DNA of 64,000 nt from CAVQFB01 sp963711675 (GCA_963711675.1 CAVQFB010000006.1:62001-126000), one strand, 5' to 3'. Positions 25,506-35,695 are shown, numbered from the stretch's first letter. The notes: a model not told the origin generated them from the sequence alone. Made by a program: numbers and translations.

Positions 25506-26936
25506 TTACCTCTTGCTAGCCGCCGCTGGCTGAATATCTTCCACGTCTACCCAGTTCGTCGGATACTTCCCGGTGTAGCAGGCGCTGCAATAGGTAGTCT
25601 TTTCGCCCTCGCCGCACGCCACCTTCAACCCCTGCAGCGACAAGTACGCCAGGGAATCGGCGCCAATGTACTCGCGAATCTCATCCAGCGTTTTGTTGGC
25701 GGCAATTAGCTGGTTCTTGGAAGGCGTGTCCACACCGTAGAAGCATGGCGAAATCGTCGGCGGGCACGAAATCCGCATGTGGACTTGTTTGGCACCGGCG
25801 CTTCGTATCATGCGCACGATCTTGCGGCTGGTCGTTCCCCGCACAATGGAATCGTCGATCAGCACTACGCGCTTGCCTTCGAGCAAACTCCGCACCGTGT
25901 TCAGCTTGAGTTTTACGCCGAAATCGCGCACCGACTGTGACGGCTCGATGAACGTCCGCCCCACGTAGTGGTTACGAATCAGGCCGAAGCGAAACGGGAT
26001 GCCGCTCTCCGCCGCGTAGCCCATGGCGGCGGTCACGCCCGAGTCAGGAACGGGTACCACGATGTCAGCATCCGCGGGAGCCTCGCGCGCCAACTCCCTG
26101 CCCAATGCCTCGCGGCTCTCATTCACCGAACGCCCAAACACGACGCTGTCCGGACGCGAGAAATAAACGTGTTCGAAGATGCAGCTCGACTGCACCAGCG
26201 ACGGCAGATAAAACCGCGAGGTGATCCCCTCCGGTCCCACCACAACCAGCTCACCCGGCTTCACATCGCGCTCATAGGTTGCGCCGATCAGATCGAAGGC
26301 GCAGGTTTCCGAGGCAAAAACGATGGTGTCCTGCCTGTCGCTTGAGGTGGCAGGGATGCGCCCCATGGCCAGCGGCCGGAAACCCCTCGGGTCCCGTGCG
26401 GCGAAAATTCGATCCGCGCTGATCATGACCAGCGAAAACGCGCCTTCCACTCGCCGCAGCGCGTCCGCCATCGCTTCCGGCAAAGTGTGCTCGCGAGAGA
26501 GCGCGATCAGGTGAACAATCACCTCGGTATCGCTGTTGGTCTGGAAAATGGAGCCGTTGCCCTCCAGGCGCTGCCGAATTTCCAGTGCGTTCACCAGGTT
26601 GCCGTTGTGGGCGATGGCGATCGTCCCTTTGTTCGACTGCACCAGGATGGGCTGGGCATTGAGCAGGGCCGAATCGCCAGCGGTGGAGTAGCGCGTATGT
26701 GAGATGGCCAGCGTCCCACGCAACTTCATCAGCTCATCTTCGGTGAAGATGTCCGCTACCAGGCCCATGGCCTTGTGCGTGTGCAGGCCCATGCCGTCCG
26801 AGGTGACGATGCCCGCCGACTCCTGTCCCCGATGCTGCAAAGCATGTACCCCGAGATACGCCAGCTTCTCGGCTTCCGGATGGCCGTAGATGGCTACGAC
26901 ACCGCACTCTTCGCGAAATTTGTCAGTAGTTAGCAT
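25506..26936 (-). CDS. purF: Amidophosphoribosyltransferase
   Basis: 476 residues; makes phosphoribosylamine from PRPP and glutamine, first step of purine synthesis. The N-terminal glutaminase nucleophile is Cys11 in REECGVVAIYG, so a 10-residue propeptide must be removed. PRPP loop VVLIDDSIVRGTT lies at about 357-369. Cysteines in SSCIFEHVYFSRP, SPCFYGVD and YCSACYTGKYP match the [4Fe-4S]-containing type known from Bacillus subtilis. Follows purL by 45 bp in the same orientation, so purL-purF form an operon. Confidence 0.97.
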   Translation of the reverse strand: MLTTDKFREECGVVAIYGHPEAEKLAYLGVHALQHRGQESAGIVTSDGMGLHTHKAMGLVADIFTEDELMKLRGTLAISHTRYSTAGDSALLNAQPILVQSNKGTIAIAHNGNLVNALEIRQRLEGNGSIFQTNSDTEVIVHLIALSREHTLPEAMADALRRVEGAFSLVMISADRIFAARDPRGFRPLAMGRIPATSSDRQDTIVFASETCAFDLIGATYERDVKPGELVVVGPEGITSRFYLPSLVQSSCIFEHVYFSRPDSVVFGRSVNESREALGRELAREAPADADIVVPVPDSGVTAAMGYAAESGIPFRFGLIRNHYVGRTFIEPSQSVRDFGVKLKLNTVRSLLEGKRVVLIDDSIVRGTTSRKIVRMIRSAGAKQVHMRISCPPTISPCFYGVDTPSKNQLIAANKTLDEIREYIGADSLAYLSLQGLKVACGEGEKTTYCSACYTGKYPTNWVDVEDIQPAAASKR

Positions 26937-26981
26937 TCAACCTTGGCCCATGTCTGCGTATGGATCTCGTCGCCTCGTTGC

Positions 26982-29318
26982 TCAACCTGCCGTAATCCCC
27001 TCCGGCTCCGTCTTCAGCGCCCGCTCCAGTGCGTTCTCGTACGCGTCGTTCAGTTCCGAAACCGGTTCGGAAATTACCAGCTGCCCATCCAACTCGACTT
27101 CCATTTGGTGTGGGATTGTCTCTCCGATCACGCCAGCCAAAACTCCGTGCTTCCCCGCTACCTCTTTGATTCGTGCCACATTCCCGGGGTCGCACGAGAG
27201 CACGATCCGGCTTGCATCCTCACCGAACAGCACGAATTCCGGCGGTAAGCCGTTCGATTCCAGGTTTACCTTCAAACCTATCCCTCTCAGAAACGCCTTT
27301 TCCGCCAGGGCTACGGCTAGTCCGCCATCCGAGCAGTCGTGCGCGGAGTCAACCAGCCCGGCGTGGATGATCTCCACAACAGCTTTCTGCAGCGCCGCTT
27401 CTTTCTCCAGGTCTAATCCCGGTGGATAGCCCCAAACCGCTCCCAGCACTTCCTTGGCGTATTCGGACGATCCAAACTCCGACTCGGCATCAGTAATGTC
27501 ACCCGGCTCCGTCCCGCGCAATAGCACGATCGTGCGCCTCATATCGCGGAAATTCATGTGAGCCGCTTTGTGTACGTCCTCCAGAATTCCCACGATCCCG
27601 ATTACCGGTGTCGGGTAGATCCCCTCCCCGAGTGTCTCGTTGTAAAAGCTGACGTTTCCGCCTGTGATGGGCGCTTCCAGCTCTTCGCAGGCCTTGGTCA
27701 TGCCGTCGATCACCTGCGAAAATTGCCACATGATGTGCGGCTTTTCAGGATTCCCAAAGTTCAGGCAGTTTGTCGCCGCCACCGGCGTGGCACCGGTGCA
27801 AGCGACGTTGCGCGCGGCCTCCGCTACCGCGTGCATCGCGCCCAAACGTGGGTCCAGATAACACCAGCGCCCGTTGCCGTCGAGCGCCATGGCCAGCCCA
27901 CGCGCCGATCCCTTGATGCGGATCACTCCGGCATCGCTTGCGCCCGGCCCCTCAACCGTATTGGTCTGCACCATATGGTCGTACTGCTGCCAGATCCAGC
28001 GTTTCCCGCTGACATTGGGACTCGTCAGCAAGCGCCTAAAGTTGGCAGTCAGATCACCGCTCGCCGCAAACCGCACGTGCTCCGGCTTTTCGCGATCGAC
28101 CGGCGGCTCCCAGCGTTCCAGAGGTCGCTTGTACACCGGCGCGTCATCCGTGAGAGCTTCATTCGGAATCTCGGCGACAACTTTGCCATGCTGGAGCACC
28201 CGCATCCTGCCGTCGTTGGTGACACGGCCGACTTCGACCGCATCCAGTCCCCACTTTTCGAAGACGCGGAAGACCTCACCCTCACGGCCTTTCTCTGCCA
28301 CCAGCAGCATGCGCTCCTGCGACTCGCTGAGCATGATCTCGTAAGGCGTCATGCCCGTTTCGCGCTGCGGCACGCGATCAAGTTCAATCTCGATGCCCAC
28401 ATGGCCGCGCGCTCCCATCTCACAGGTTGAGCAAGTGAGGCCTGCGGCGCCCATGTCTTGTATGCCGACGATGGCGCCCGTCTGCATCGCCTCCAGACAC
28501 GCTTCCAGCAGCAGCTTCTCCAGAAACGGATCGCCCACCTGCACGTTGGGCCGCTTCGCCTCCGACCCTTCGCTGAACTCTTCGCTCGCCATCGTGGCGC
28601 CGTGGATACCGTCGCGGCCCGTTTTCGATCCCACGTAAATAACGGGATTGCCCTCTCCCGCCGCCTTCGCGTAGAAAATCTGGTCACGCCGCACCAAGCC
28701 GAGCGCAAACGCGTTCACCAGCGGATTGCTGGAATAGCACGGCTCAAACTTGGTCTCACCACCCAGGTTCGGCACTCCAAAACAATTGCCATACGATGCG
28801 ATCCCGCTGACCACACCCTCCAACACCGAATGGTTCTTATGAATCTCCGCTCGGGCGGGGTTGGCGATCCCGTGGGTCGCATTAGCCCCGGGCGCAGTAG
28901 TAATCGGCCCAAATCGCAGCGAATCCATGACCGCCACCGGCCGCGCTCCCATGGTGAAAATGTCCCGCAGAATTCCGCCCACGCCCGTCGCGGCACCCTG
29001 GAACGGCTCGATAAAAGAGGGATGGTTGTGCGACTCGATCTTGAACGCGCATGCCCAGCCGTCGCCGATATCGATGATGCCTGCGTTCTCTCCCGGCCCT
29101 TGCACCACCCGGCGGCTGCGTGTGGGTAATCGCTTCAGATGGACGCGCGACGATTTATACGAGCAGTGCTCACTCCACATGACGCTGAAGATGCCCAGCT
29201 CTGTGATTGTGGGCTCGCGTCCGCCAAGCAACTGCTTGACCTTCTCGTATTCTTCCGGCGTGAGCCCGTGTTCCTTGACCAGGTCTGGAGTGATGGCAGC
29301 TATGGCGGGGGTGGTCAT
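26982..29318 (-). CDS. purL: Phosphoribosylformylglycinamidine synthase subunit PurL
   Basis: 778-residue small-type PurL, the ATP-dependent FGAM synthase subunit that works with separate PurQ and PurS. Marks: FSVMWSEHCSYKSSR, the IESHNHPSFIEPFQGAATGVGG segment (split here at 20 residues: IESHNHPSFIEPFQGAATGV), LGGETKFEP, GIQDMGAAGL and the second half GGNVSFYNETLGEGIYPTPV with HDCSDGGLAVALAE. No glutaminase domain is fused, and purQ/purS are not in the window. Divergent from selB; upstream neighbour of purF. Confidence 0.96.
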   Translation of the reverse strand: MTTPAIAAITPDLVKEHGLTPEEYEKVKQLLGGREPTITELGIFSVMWSEHCSYKSSRVHLKRLPTRSRRVVQGPGENAGIIDIGDGWACAFKIESHNHPSFIEPFQGAATGVGGILRDIFTMGARPVAVMDSLRFGPITTAPGANATHGIANPARAEIHKNHSVLEGVVSGIASYGNCFGVPNLGGETKFEPCYSSNPLVNAFALGLVRRDQIFYAKAAGEGNPVIYVGSKTGRDGIHGATMASEEFSEGSEAKRPNVQVGDPFLEKLLLEACLEAMQTGAIVGIQDMGAAGLTCSTCEMGARGHVGIEIELDRVPQRETGMTPYEIMLSESQERMLLVAEKGREGEVFRVFEKWGLDAVEVGRVTNDGRMRVLQHGKVVAEIPNEALTDDAPVYKRPLERWEPPVDREKPEHVRFAASGDLTANFRRLLTSPNVSGKRWIWQQYDHMVQTNTVEGPGASDAGVIRIKGSARGLAMALDGNGRWCYLDPRLGAMHAVAEAARNVACTGATPVAATNCLNFGNPEKPHIMWQFSQVIDGMTKACEELEAPITGGNVSFYNETLGEGIYPTPVIGIVGILEDVHKAAHMNFRDMRRTIVLLRGTEPGDITDAESEFGSSEYAKEVLGAVWGYPPGLDLEKEAALQKAVVEIIHAGLVDSAHDCSDGGLAVALAEKAFLRGIGLKVNLESNGLPPEFVLFGEDASRIVLSCDPGNVARIKEVAGKHGVLAGVIGETIPHQMEVELDGQLVISEPVSELNDAYENALERALKTEPEGITAG

Positions 29319-29479
29319 AAATCGGGAAAATCTATTGTCGCATTTCGTGGGAGTTTTTACATGCAGGTTCTTGAAGGGCAGAAAGGGACAGAACTTGGCA
29401 CTGTCGCCCGAGCTCCGCGAGCACTCTTCAACTCTCGCCCGTCATCCCCGCCCCTATCCCACCGTCTTATCCGCCCGTC

Positions 29480-29485
29480 TATACT
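29480..29485 (+). promoter_or_regulatory. Candidate -10 element, leaderless selB
   Basis: TATACT ends 7 bp before the selB ATG at 29493, and the gap CTGTCCCCG-type sequence holds no Shine-Dalgarno. No good -35 hexamer is seen at 17-18 bp. Confidence 0.4.
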
Positions 29486-29492
29486 GTCCCCG

Positions 29493-31385
29493 ATGAAGTC
29501 CGTGATTGTCGGCACCGCCGGCCACATCGACCATGGCAAAACCGCGCTGGTCAAGGCGCTCACCGGCATCGATGCCGACCGGCTCGAAGAAGAAAAGCGG
29601 CGCGGCATCACCATCGACATCGGTTTCGCTCACCTCGATCTGCCCGGCGCCGGTGGCGACACGCTCCGTCTTGGTTTTGTGGACGTGCCCGGCCACGAGC
29701 GTTTCGTGCGCAACATGCTGGCCGGAATCGGTGGGATTGACCTCGTCCTGCTGGTGATCGCAGCCGACGAGTCGATCAAGCCTCAGACTCGCGAGCACTT
29801 CGACATCTGCCGCCTTCTCTCCGTGCGGCGCGGCATCACCGTTCTGACAAAGTCCGACACGGTCGATAGTGAAACCCTCGGAGTCGTCCGGCTCGAAGTG
29901 GAAGACTTTCTCCGCGGGTCGTTTCTTGATCCCGCGCGTTCGCCGATCATTGCGATAAGTTCACTCACGGGCGCCGGGCTGGACGATCTTAAGCAAGCTC
30001 TCATCAAGGTAGCTTTGGAGGCTCCAGCCAAGGACTCCTTCGCAATCACCCGCCTGCCCATCGACCGCGTATTCAGCATGAAGGGATTCGGCACGGTCGT
30101 TACCGGGACGCTGGTCGCCGGCACAATCCACAAAGAAGATGAACTGGAAGTATTCCCCACCGGCAAGCGCGTGCGGGTGCGTGGAGTGCAGGTACACGGC
30201 CAGACCGCCGACAAGGCCATCGCCGGACAGCGCACGGCGCTGAATCTCGCGGGAGTCGCAATTGAAGACCTCTCGCGTGGCATGATGCTGGCGCCGCCCG
30301 ATACTTTCAAGTCCACCAAACGGGTGGATGCGCGACTGTCCCTGCTCCCTTCCTCGAAGCCGCTCAAAGATGGAGCCCGCGTGCACTTTCACGCTTACAC
30401 CATGGAGACGATCGCGGAAGTCCGGACGATCGGAGCTAAACAGCTCAAGCCGGGTGATGAGCAATTCGTTCAACTGCGCTTAGCCGAGCCGACTGTGCTC
30501 TTGCCGGGCGATCGCTTCATCGTGCGGCAATTTTCTCCCGTAGTCACGATCGGCGGAGGCGTGGTGCTGGACGCGACGCCGCTGACTCGCAGACAAACTC
30601 AAACTGATCGCACCGCTTTTCTCACGGCTCTGATAACAGGCTCCCCCGAACAGGTTCTTGCGGCACGCGTCGCACGGCGCGGCGCGGCGGGACTTGACCT
30701 GCAGGATGTACCCGCGGAAATGAACATCAGTGTCGAAGACGCAACCCGACTGGCGGCCAGAGCTCAACTGGTGTCGTGTGGCCAAGTACTGGTTGCGCCT
30801 TCAGCGTTCTCCGCAGCAACCGAAACGGTCCGCTCCACACTGAAGAAATTCCACGACACGAACCCGCTTGTAGCCGGAATCAGCAAACAGGAACTTCGCG
30901 AGCGTACCGATATCAGGTCCGAAGTGTTTGAAGGCATCCTCGCGAAGATGGCCACCGAGAAGAAGCTGGAGATTTCGGGCGAACTCGTCCGCCTTCCGGG
31001 GCGCGGTGTCGTGATGAAGGACGAAGAGGCCGAATCGAAGAAGATCATCGAAGCCGCCTTCTCCTCCGCCGGATTAAAAGTTCCTGCGCTTTGGGACGTT
31101 CTCGCCGGTCTGAAAATCGACAAGACCCGCGCGCAGAAGCTCGTGACGCTGCTCCTGCGAGATAAGGCTCTGATCAAGATTTCAGAGGAACTCGTCTTCC
31201 ACCGCAGCGCGCTTGAAGAATTGCGCCGCCAACTGGCTGCCTACAAGACAAAGTCGCCGAAGATCGATGTCGCGAAATTCAAGGAACTGGCCGGCGTCAG
31301 CCGAAAGTACGCTATCCCGCTGCTCGAGTACCTGGACCGCGAACGCGTGACCCGCCGCGTGGGCGATGAGAGAATCATTATTTGA
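29493..31385 (+). CDS. selB: Selenocysteine-specific translation elongation factor
   Basis: 630-residue SelB, which brings Sec-tRNA to UGA codons followed by a SECIS element. GTPase motifs: GTAGHIDHGKTALVKAL (G1), DVPGHERFVRNMLAGIGG (G3), TKSD (G4). Then EF-Tu-like domains II and III (IDRVFSMKGFGTVVTGTLVA) and C-terminal winged-helix repeats that bind the SECIS hairpin, ending in the KELAGVSRKYAIPLLEYLD segment. The frame is open far upstream, but homologous sequence starts at the ATG at 29493. It implies a working selenocysteine pathway, yet selA, selD, selC and selenoproteins are not seen in this window. Confidence 0.95.
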   Translation: MKSVIVGTAGHIDHGKTALVKALTGIDADRLEEEKRRGITIDIGFAHLDLPGAGGDTLRLGFVDVPGHERFVRNMLAGIGGIDLVLLVIAADESIKPQTREHFDICRLLSVRRGITVLTKSDTVDSETLGVVRLEVEDFLRGSFLDPARSPIIAISSLTGAGLDDLKQALIKVALEAPAKDSFAITRLPIDRVFSMKGFGTVVTGTLVAGTIHKEDELEVFPTGKRVRVRGVQVHGQTADKAIAGQRTALNLAGVAIEDLSRGMMLAPPDTFKSTKRVDARLSLLPSSKPLKDGARVHFHAYTMETIAEVRTIGAKQLKPGDEQFVQLRLAEPTVLLPGDRFIVRQFSPVVTIGGGVVLDATPLTRRQTQTDRTAFLTALITGSPEQVLAARVARRGAAGLDLQDVPAEMNISVEDATRLAARAQLVSCGQVLVAPSAFSAATETVRSTLKKFHDTNPLVAGISKQELRERTDIRSEVFEGILAKMATEKKLEISGELVRLPGRGVVMKDEEAESKKIIEAAFSSAGLKVPALWDVLAGLKIDKTRAQKLVTLLLRDKALIKISEELVFHRSALEELRRQLAAYKTKSPKIDVAKFKELAGVSRKYAIPLLEYLDRERVTRRVGDERIII

Positions 31386-31428
31386 GAATCACTGTTTGCC
31401 TGCTGGCGAGGATGATCGCAAAAACTCC

Positions 31429-32791
31429 ATGACTTTACCCGTTCGTATCATCGGGGCTGGTTTGGCTGGTTCAGAAGCTGCGTGGCAATGTGCTCGCCGC
31501 GGCGTCAGCCGTCGAACTTTGCGAGATGCGTCCCGTGCGCTCGACTCCCGCGCACCAGACTGGTGACTTCGCCGAACTCGTCTGCTCCAACTCGCTTAAA
31601 TCCGACAGCGAAAACACCGCCCCGTGGCTCCTGAAAGAAGAGATGCGACGCGCCGGTTCGTTGCTTCTGGAAGTTGCACGCCAGTGCGCCGTTCCAGCCG
31701 GCCACGCTCTCGCAGTCGATCGCAACACCTTCGCCGCAAAAGTCACAGAAATCATTTCGCGAGAACCACTGATCCGCGTGACGCGAGAAGAAATCACTCG
31801 AATCGACGAAGACCGCCTTACTATCATCGCGACCGGCCCTCTGACGTCGGACGCGCTCTCCCACGAAATCGCACGGCTGAGCACAAACCCTGGCGAAGAC
31901 CCTGGCGCGACGCCTCATCTTTATTTCTACGATTCGATCAGCCCCATTGTGGAAGCCGACTCCATCGACATGAGCAAGGTGTATCTCGCGGCCCGCTACG
32001 ACAAAGGAACCGCCGACTACATCAACTGCCCCATGTCGAAGGAAGACTACGATCGCTTCTACGACGCGCTGGTTTCAGCACAATCCGTGGAGGAACGAGA
32101 CTGGGAGAAGCTAAGCTATTTCGAAAGCTGCCTTCCCATCGAAGAGATTGCCCGCCGCGGCCGTGACACGCTTCGCTTCGGCCCGATGAAGCCAGTCGGC
32201 CTGCGGGATCCTCGCACCGGCCAGCAGCCCTATGCCGTGGTGCAACTGCGCCAGGAGAATCTGCGCGCCGATTCCTACAACCTCGTCGGATTCCAGAACC
32301 ATCTGAAATTTGGCGATCAGGCGCGCGTCTTGCGTTTGATTCCTGGCCTTGAGAACGCGCGCTTCCTTCGCTACGGCCAGATTCACCGCAACACTTACAT
32401 CAATGCGCCCACTCTTCTAACCGATACGCTGCAGATGAAGAGCTACCCGCACGTATTGTTCGCGGGACAGATCTGCGGCGTGGAAGGCTATGTCGAATCG
32501 ATTGCGTCCGGGCTCATGGCAGGCATTACCGCCGCGGCCCTGGCTTCGGCGAATGAGCCCGTCCCGCCGCCTCGTGCCACCGCGTTCGGCTCCCTCATCC
32601 ACTACATCACGAAGGCAGACCCCCGGCGCTTCCAGCCGGCCAACATAACATTCGATCTCCTGCCCCCTCTAGAGACCAGAATTCGCGACCGCCAAGAGCG
32701 CCACCGCCGCCAGTGCCAGCTCGCCTTGTCGCAGTTCGACAAATGGCTGGACCAGATCGGCACCACAACCGCGCCCATTGCTGTGAAATAG
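31429..32791 (+). CDS. trmFO: tRNA (uracil-54-C5)-methyltransferase TrmFO, broken by one extra base
   Basis: Folate- and FAD-dependent enzyme that makes T54 in tRNA. The start MTLPVRIIGAGLAGSEAAWQ has the dinucleotide-binding glycines. After CARRGVS the frame breaks near 31510; dropping one C gives VELCEMRPVRSTPAHQTGDF, then FAELVCSNSLKSD and the complete C-terminal part (VYLAARYDKGTADYINCPM, TLLTDTLQMKSYPHVLFAGQ, GSLIHYITKADPRRFQPANI). Everything else is intact and of normal length (about 453 residues), so an artefact is likely. Follows selB by 43 bp. Confidence 0.92.
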
Positions 32792-32957
32792 CAGGATCGT
32801 GCGGCCTTCTGCCGCGTTCCGCCGTCCGCACCGCCCTCTCTCCATCGTCGCTCTTTCCTGCAACAAATCCCGTTCCGGTTTCGTATCTACAACCGGCGGG
32901 CGTGCAACCCATTGGGACGGCTCACATTCGTTTGCCGCCTGCGTCCAAGTGACTGGA

Positions 32958-34217
32958 ATGGTCCTGAGTGATCTCATCGGCGACGTGCTGCGTACCCTCT
33001 GGTCCCACAAACTTCGCACGTTTCTCACCATGTTTGGCATCGCCTGGGGGATCGTTTCCATCGTCTTGATGGTTGCTGCCGGCGAGGGACTCCGCGAAGG
33101 GCAGGCGGAACAGGCGCGCAATCTGGGCAAAGACATCATGATCGTCTTCCATGGCCGCACCAGCCTGCAGGTCGGGGGGCAACGCGCCGGTCGCGCGGTG
33201 CGGTGGGTCGATTCCGACGTCCCTTACCTGCAGGACGAGTCGCCCGACTGCCATGACATCCTTCCCGAACTCGAGCAGGAGACGGTCCGCACGCATAGCG
33301 CCTTCAACAATGCCGCGTTTCTGGTCACTGGCTCCTTCCCGGAGTTCGGTGAGATCCGCAGTCTCGCGATCGGCCAAGGCCGCTATCACAACTGGGAAGA
33401 CGAAAGGGAAAGTCGGCGGGTTGCCTTCCTCGGAACCGACGCCGCTAAGCAATTATTCCCCGGACGCGATGCCGTCGGCCAAACCATTTACCTCGACGAG
33501 ATTCCTTACACGGTTATCGGTGTCATGGCCAAGAAGAAGCAGGATTCAAGCTATGACGGCTGGGATGTGAACAAAATTTTTGTTCCCTTCTCCGCCATGC
33601 ACCGCGATTTCCCCAACAAGCCGCCCGCCGCTCCTGACACGTTTGATCAGTTGCTGGTCACGCCCAAGTCGGTAGATCAACACGATGCCTGCAAAGGAGA
33701 AATTCGTGCCGCGCTCGGCCGACTCCACGACTTTGATCCTCACGACAAAGAAGCCGCTCCCATCTGGGACACCGTGCAGGAGGCCAAAGCCTTCGAGCAG
33801 ATGACCAACGGCATGAAGTATTTCCTGGGAGCCGTCGGAATCGTCACTTTGTTTCTTGGCGGACTGGGCGTGATGAACGTCATGCTCGTCGCTGTGCGAG
33901 AGCGCACTCGTGAGATCGGCGTTCGCAAGGCACTGGGAGCTCCCGCACACACGATCCTGCGCCAGTTCTTCATCGAAGCTCTGGTCATCGCAATTCTTAG
34001 CGGCGGGATCGGACTCGGTATCGCCTACGGGCTTTGCTCGCTGGTAAATCTGTTACCCATGCCCGACTACTTTGCGGGCCTGCTGGCGACGTGGAAGTCC
34101 GGCTCGCTTGCGGTCTTGTTGCTCGGCACCATTGCCGTGCTGTCCGCGGTCTATCCCGCGCGGCGCGCCGCCTCGATTGATCCGATAGAAGCCCTGCGTT
34201 ACGAAGCAGGCGGATAG
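32958..34217 (+). CDS. ABC transporter permease, MacB/FtsX type
   Basis: 419 residues. One N-terminal helix (LRTFLTMFGIAWGIVSIVLM), a large periplasmic domain (about 45-285) and three C-terminal helices, the FtsX/MacB layout. The last periplasmic-to-membrane part has GGLGVMNVMLVAVRERTREIGVRKALGA, the coupling segment common to these permeases, and the protein ends ARRAASIDPIEALRYE. Likely part of a mechanotransmission-type export or lipoprotein system. Start taken at MVLSDLIGDVL. No ATPase gene is adjacent. A paralogue follows at 34365. Confidence 0.9.
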   Translation: MVLSDLIGDVLRTLWSHKLRTFLTMFGIAWGIVSIVLMVAAGEGLREGQAEQARNLGKDIMIVFHGRTSLQVGGQRAGRAVRWVDSDVPYLQDESPDCHDILPELEQETVRTHSAFNNAAFLVTGSFPEFGEIRSLAIGQGRYHNWEDERESRRVAFLGTDAAKQLFPGRDAVGQTIYLDEIPYTVIGVMAKKKQDSSYDGWDVNKIFVPFSAMHRDFPNKPPAAPDTFDQLLVTPKSVDQHDACKGEIRAALGRLHDFDPHDKEAAPIWDTVQEAKAFEQMTNGMKYFLGAVGIVTLFLGGLGVMNVMLVAVRERTREIGVRKALGAPAHTILRQFFIEALVIAILSGGIGLGIAYGLCSLVNLLPMPDYFAGLLATWKSGSLAVLLLGTIAVLSAVYPARRAASIDPIEALRYEAGG

Positions 34218-34360
34218 TACCGATTGAGCGATTGAGAAACTGAGGGATTAAGTGATTGGGGGACTCCACGATTGAGCAATGCCAAAAAGATGACCGACTT
34301 TCAAACTTGATGCACTTTCTCAATCACTGAATGACTTAATTTCTGAGTCACTGAATGACT
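34215..34360. repeat. Low-complexity ATTGAG/TCACTGAATGACTT repeats between paralogous permeases
   Basis: The gap begins with GATTGAG-type units and ends with two copies of TCACTGAATGACTT (about 34324 and 34348, 24 bp apart) in opposite sense. The two arms can pair partly (ACTGAGGGATTAAGTGATTG with the reverse strand of the second arm). Confidence 0.5.
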
Positions 34361-34364
34361 TCCA

Positions 34365-35621
34365 ATGCTGACTGAAATCATCCTCGAAGCCTGGGTCGCT
34401 CTGAAGCGCAATCGCACGCGCAGCCTGCTGACCATGCTGGGCATCGTGTGGGGCATTGCAACGGTCACGCTCCTGATCGCGTACGGCAGCAGCTTCCGCA
34501 GCATTCTGGTGAATGGCTTCGACGCTTTCGGAAAGAGTGTGGTCATCTGCTGGCCGCAGCAAACCAGTGAACAGCCCGGCGGCCAGCGCGCCGGCAAGAA
34601 GGTTGTATTCGAGAAGGCCGACCTTGACCTGGTGAAAGCCGAGGCTCCGCTCGTGAAGCACGCCTGCCTCGAAACTGTCCGCCGTCCGGGCATCAGTTAT
34701 GGCGACCGCATGGTGGGAACCGCCGCGATCCGTGGTGTCTGCCCTGAATACGGGGAAATGCGCAACGAAGTCCCTAGCGAAGGGCGCTGGATCAACGCCA
34801 GCGACGAACTTGAGCGCCGCCGTGTCGTGTTTCTGGGCGACCGCGTCCGCGAACAACTTTTCAGTGGCCGTCCTGCAGTTGGCGAGACGGTCTTAATAAG
34901 CGGCGTGCGCTTCAGCGTGATCGGAATCATGCAGCGCAAGATCCAGATGAGCAATTATTTTTCCAGCGACGACGACTCCGCCTGGATCCCCTACTCCGCC
35001 GCCGGCGATCTTTGGAACACGCGCTATGCCGCTGTACTCCTGTTTGAACCGATCGCTCCACAGTTTGAGGCCAAGGCGGAAGCTCAGGTTCTTGCGGCCA
35101 TTGCCGAACGCCAGCAATTCTCGCCCACCGACAAAAAGGCTATCCAGATGTTCGGCCGCGAGGAGTTCCGGCCCGTCATTGATGCGCTTACCATCGGCCT
35201 GCAGGTGCTGCTCACGTTCATCGGAACTTTGACCCTGGGAATCGGCGGTGTCGGCGTCATGAATATCATGCTGGTTTCGGTGGACGAGCGTATCCGCGAG
35301 ATCGGGTTGCGCCGCGCCCTCGGAGCCAGGAAAAGACACATCAAGCTGCAGTTCCTCGCCGAGACTCTCCTCATCATGCTGCTCGGAGGACTGCTCGGCA
35401 TCATCGTGTCTTATGTCGTCGCCGCCGCAGTGGGTACTCTCCCCCTTATGGGGCCGCTGTTTGAAGACGACTCCGGCAAGGCCGACATCCATCTTAAGAT
35501 CTCAATGTTCACCGTGCTGCTCTCGACGGCCGTGCTGCTCGTTGTAGGCGTGGCCAGCGGGATGGTCCCCGCCTTGAGAGCTTCCAGACTCGATCCCGTC
35601 GAGGCACTGCGGTATGAGTGA
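34365..35621 (+). CDS. ABC transporter permease, MacB/FtsX type (second copy)
   Basis: 418 residues, paralogous to the gene just upstream: N-terminal helix within RTRSLLTMLGIVWGIATVTL, a periplasmic domain, three C-terminal helices, the GGVGVMNIMLVSVDERIREIG segment and the terminal ASRLDPVEALRYE. Both permeases share the GGQRAGK/GGQRAGR stretch in the periplasmic part, which supports recent common ancestry. They may act as a heterodimer or in two separate systems. The nucleotide-binding subunit and a periplasmic adaptor are missing from the neighbourhood. Confidence 0.9.
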   Translation: MLTEIILEAWVALKRNRTRSLLTMLGIVWGIATVTLLIAYGSSFRSILVNGFDAFGKSVVICWPQQTSEQPGGQRAGKKVVFEKADLDLVKAEAPLVKHACLETVRRPGISYGDRMVGTAAIRGVCPEYGEMRNEVPSEGRWINASDELERRRVVFLGDRVREQLFSGRPAVGETVLISGVRFSVIGIMQRKIQMSNYFSSDDDSAWIPYSAAGDLWNTRYAAVLLFEPIAPQFEAKAEAQVLAAIAERQQFSPTDKKAIQMFGREEFRPVIDALTIGLQVLLTFIGTLTLGIGGVGVMNIMLVSVDERIREIGLRRALGARKRHIKLQFLAETLLIMLLGGLLGIIVSYVVAAAVGTLPLMGPLFEDDSGKADIHLKISMFTVLLSTAVLLVVGVASGMVPALRASRLDPVEALRYE

Positions 35622-35695
35622 AGGCACGCCCCAACAAATCCAATTGACCGCTTACCGTCTTGGCAGTACCTTGCCATCAGCTGCGGAGACTTCCT

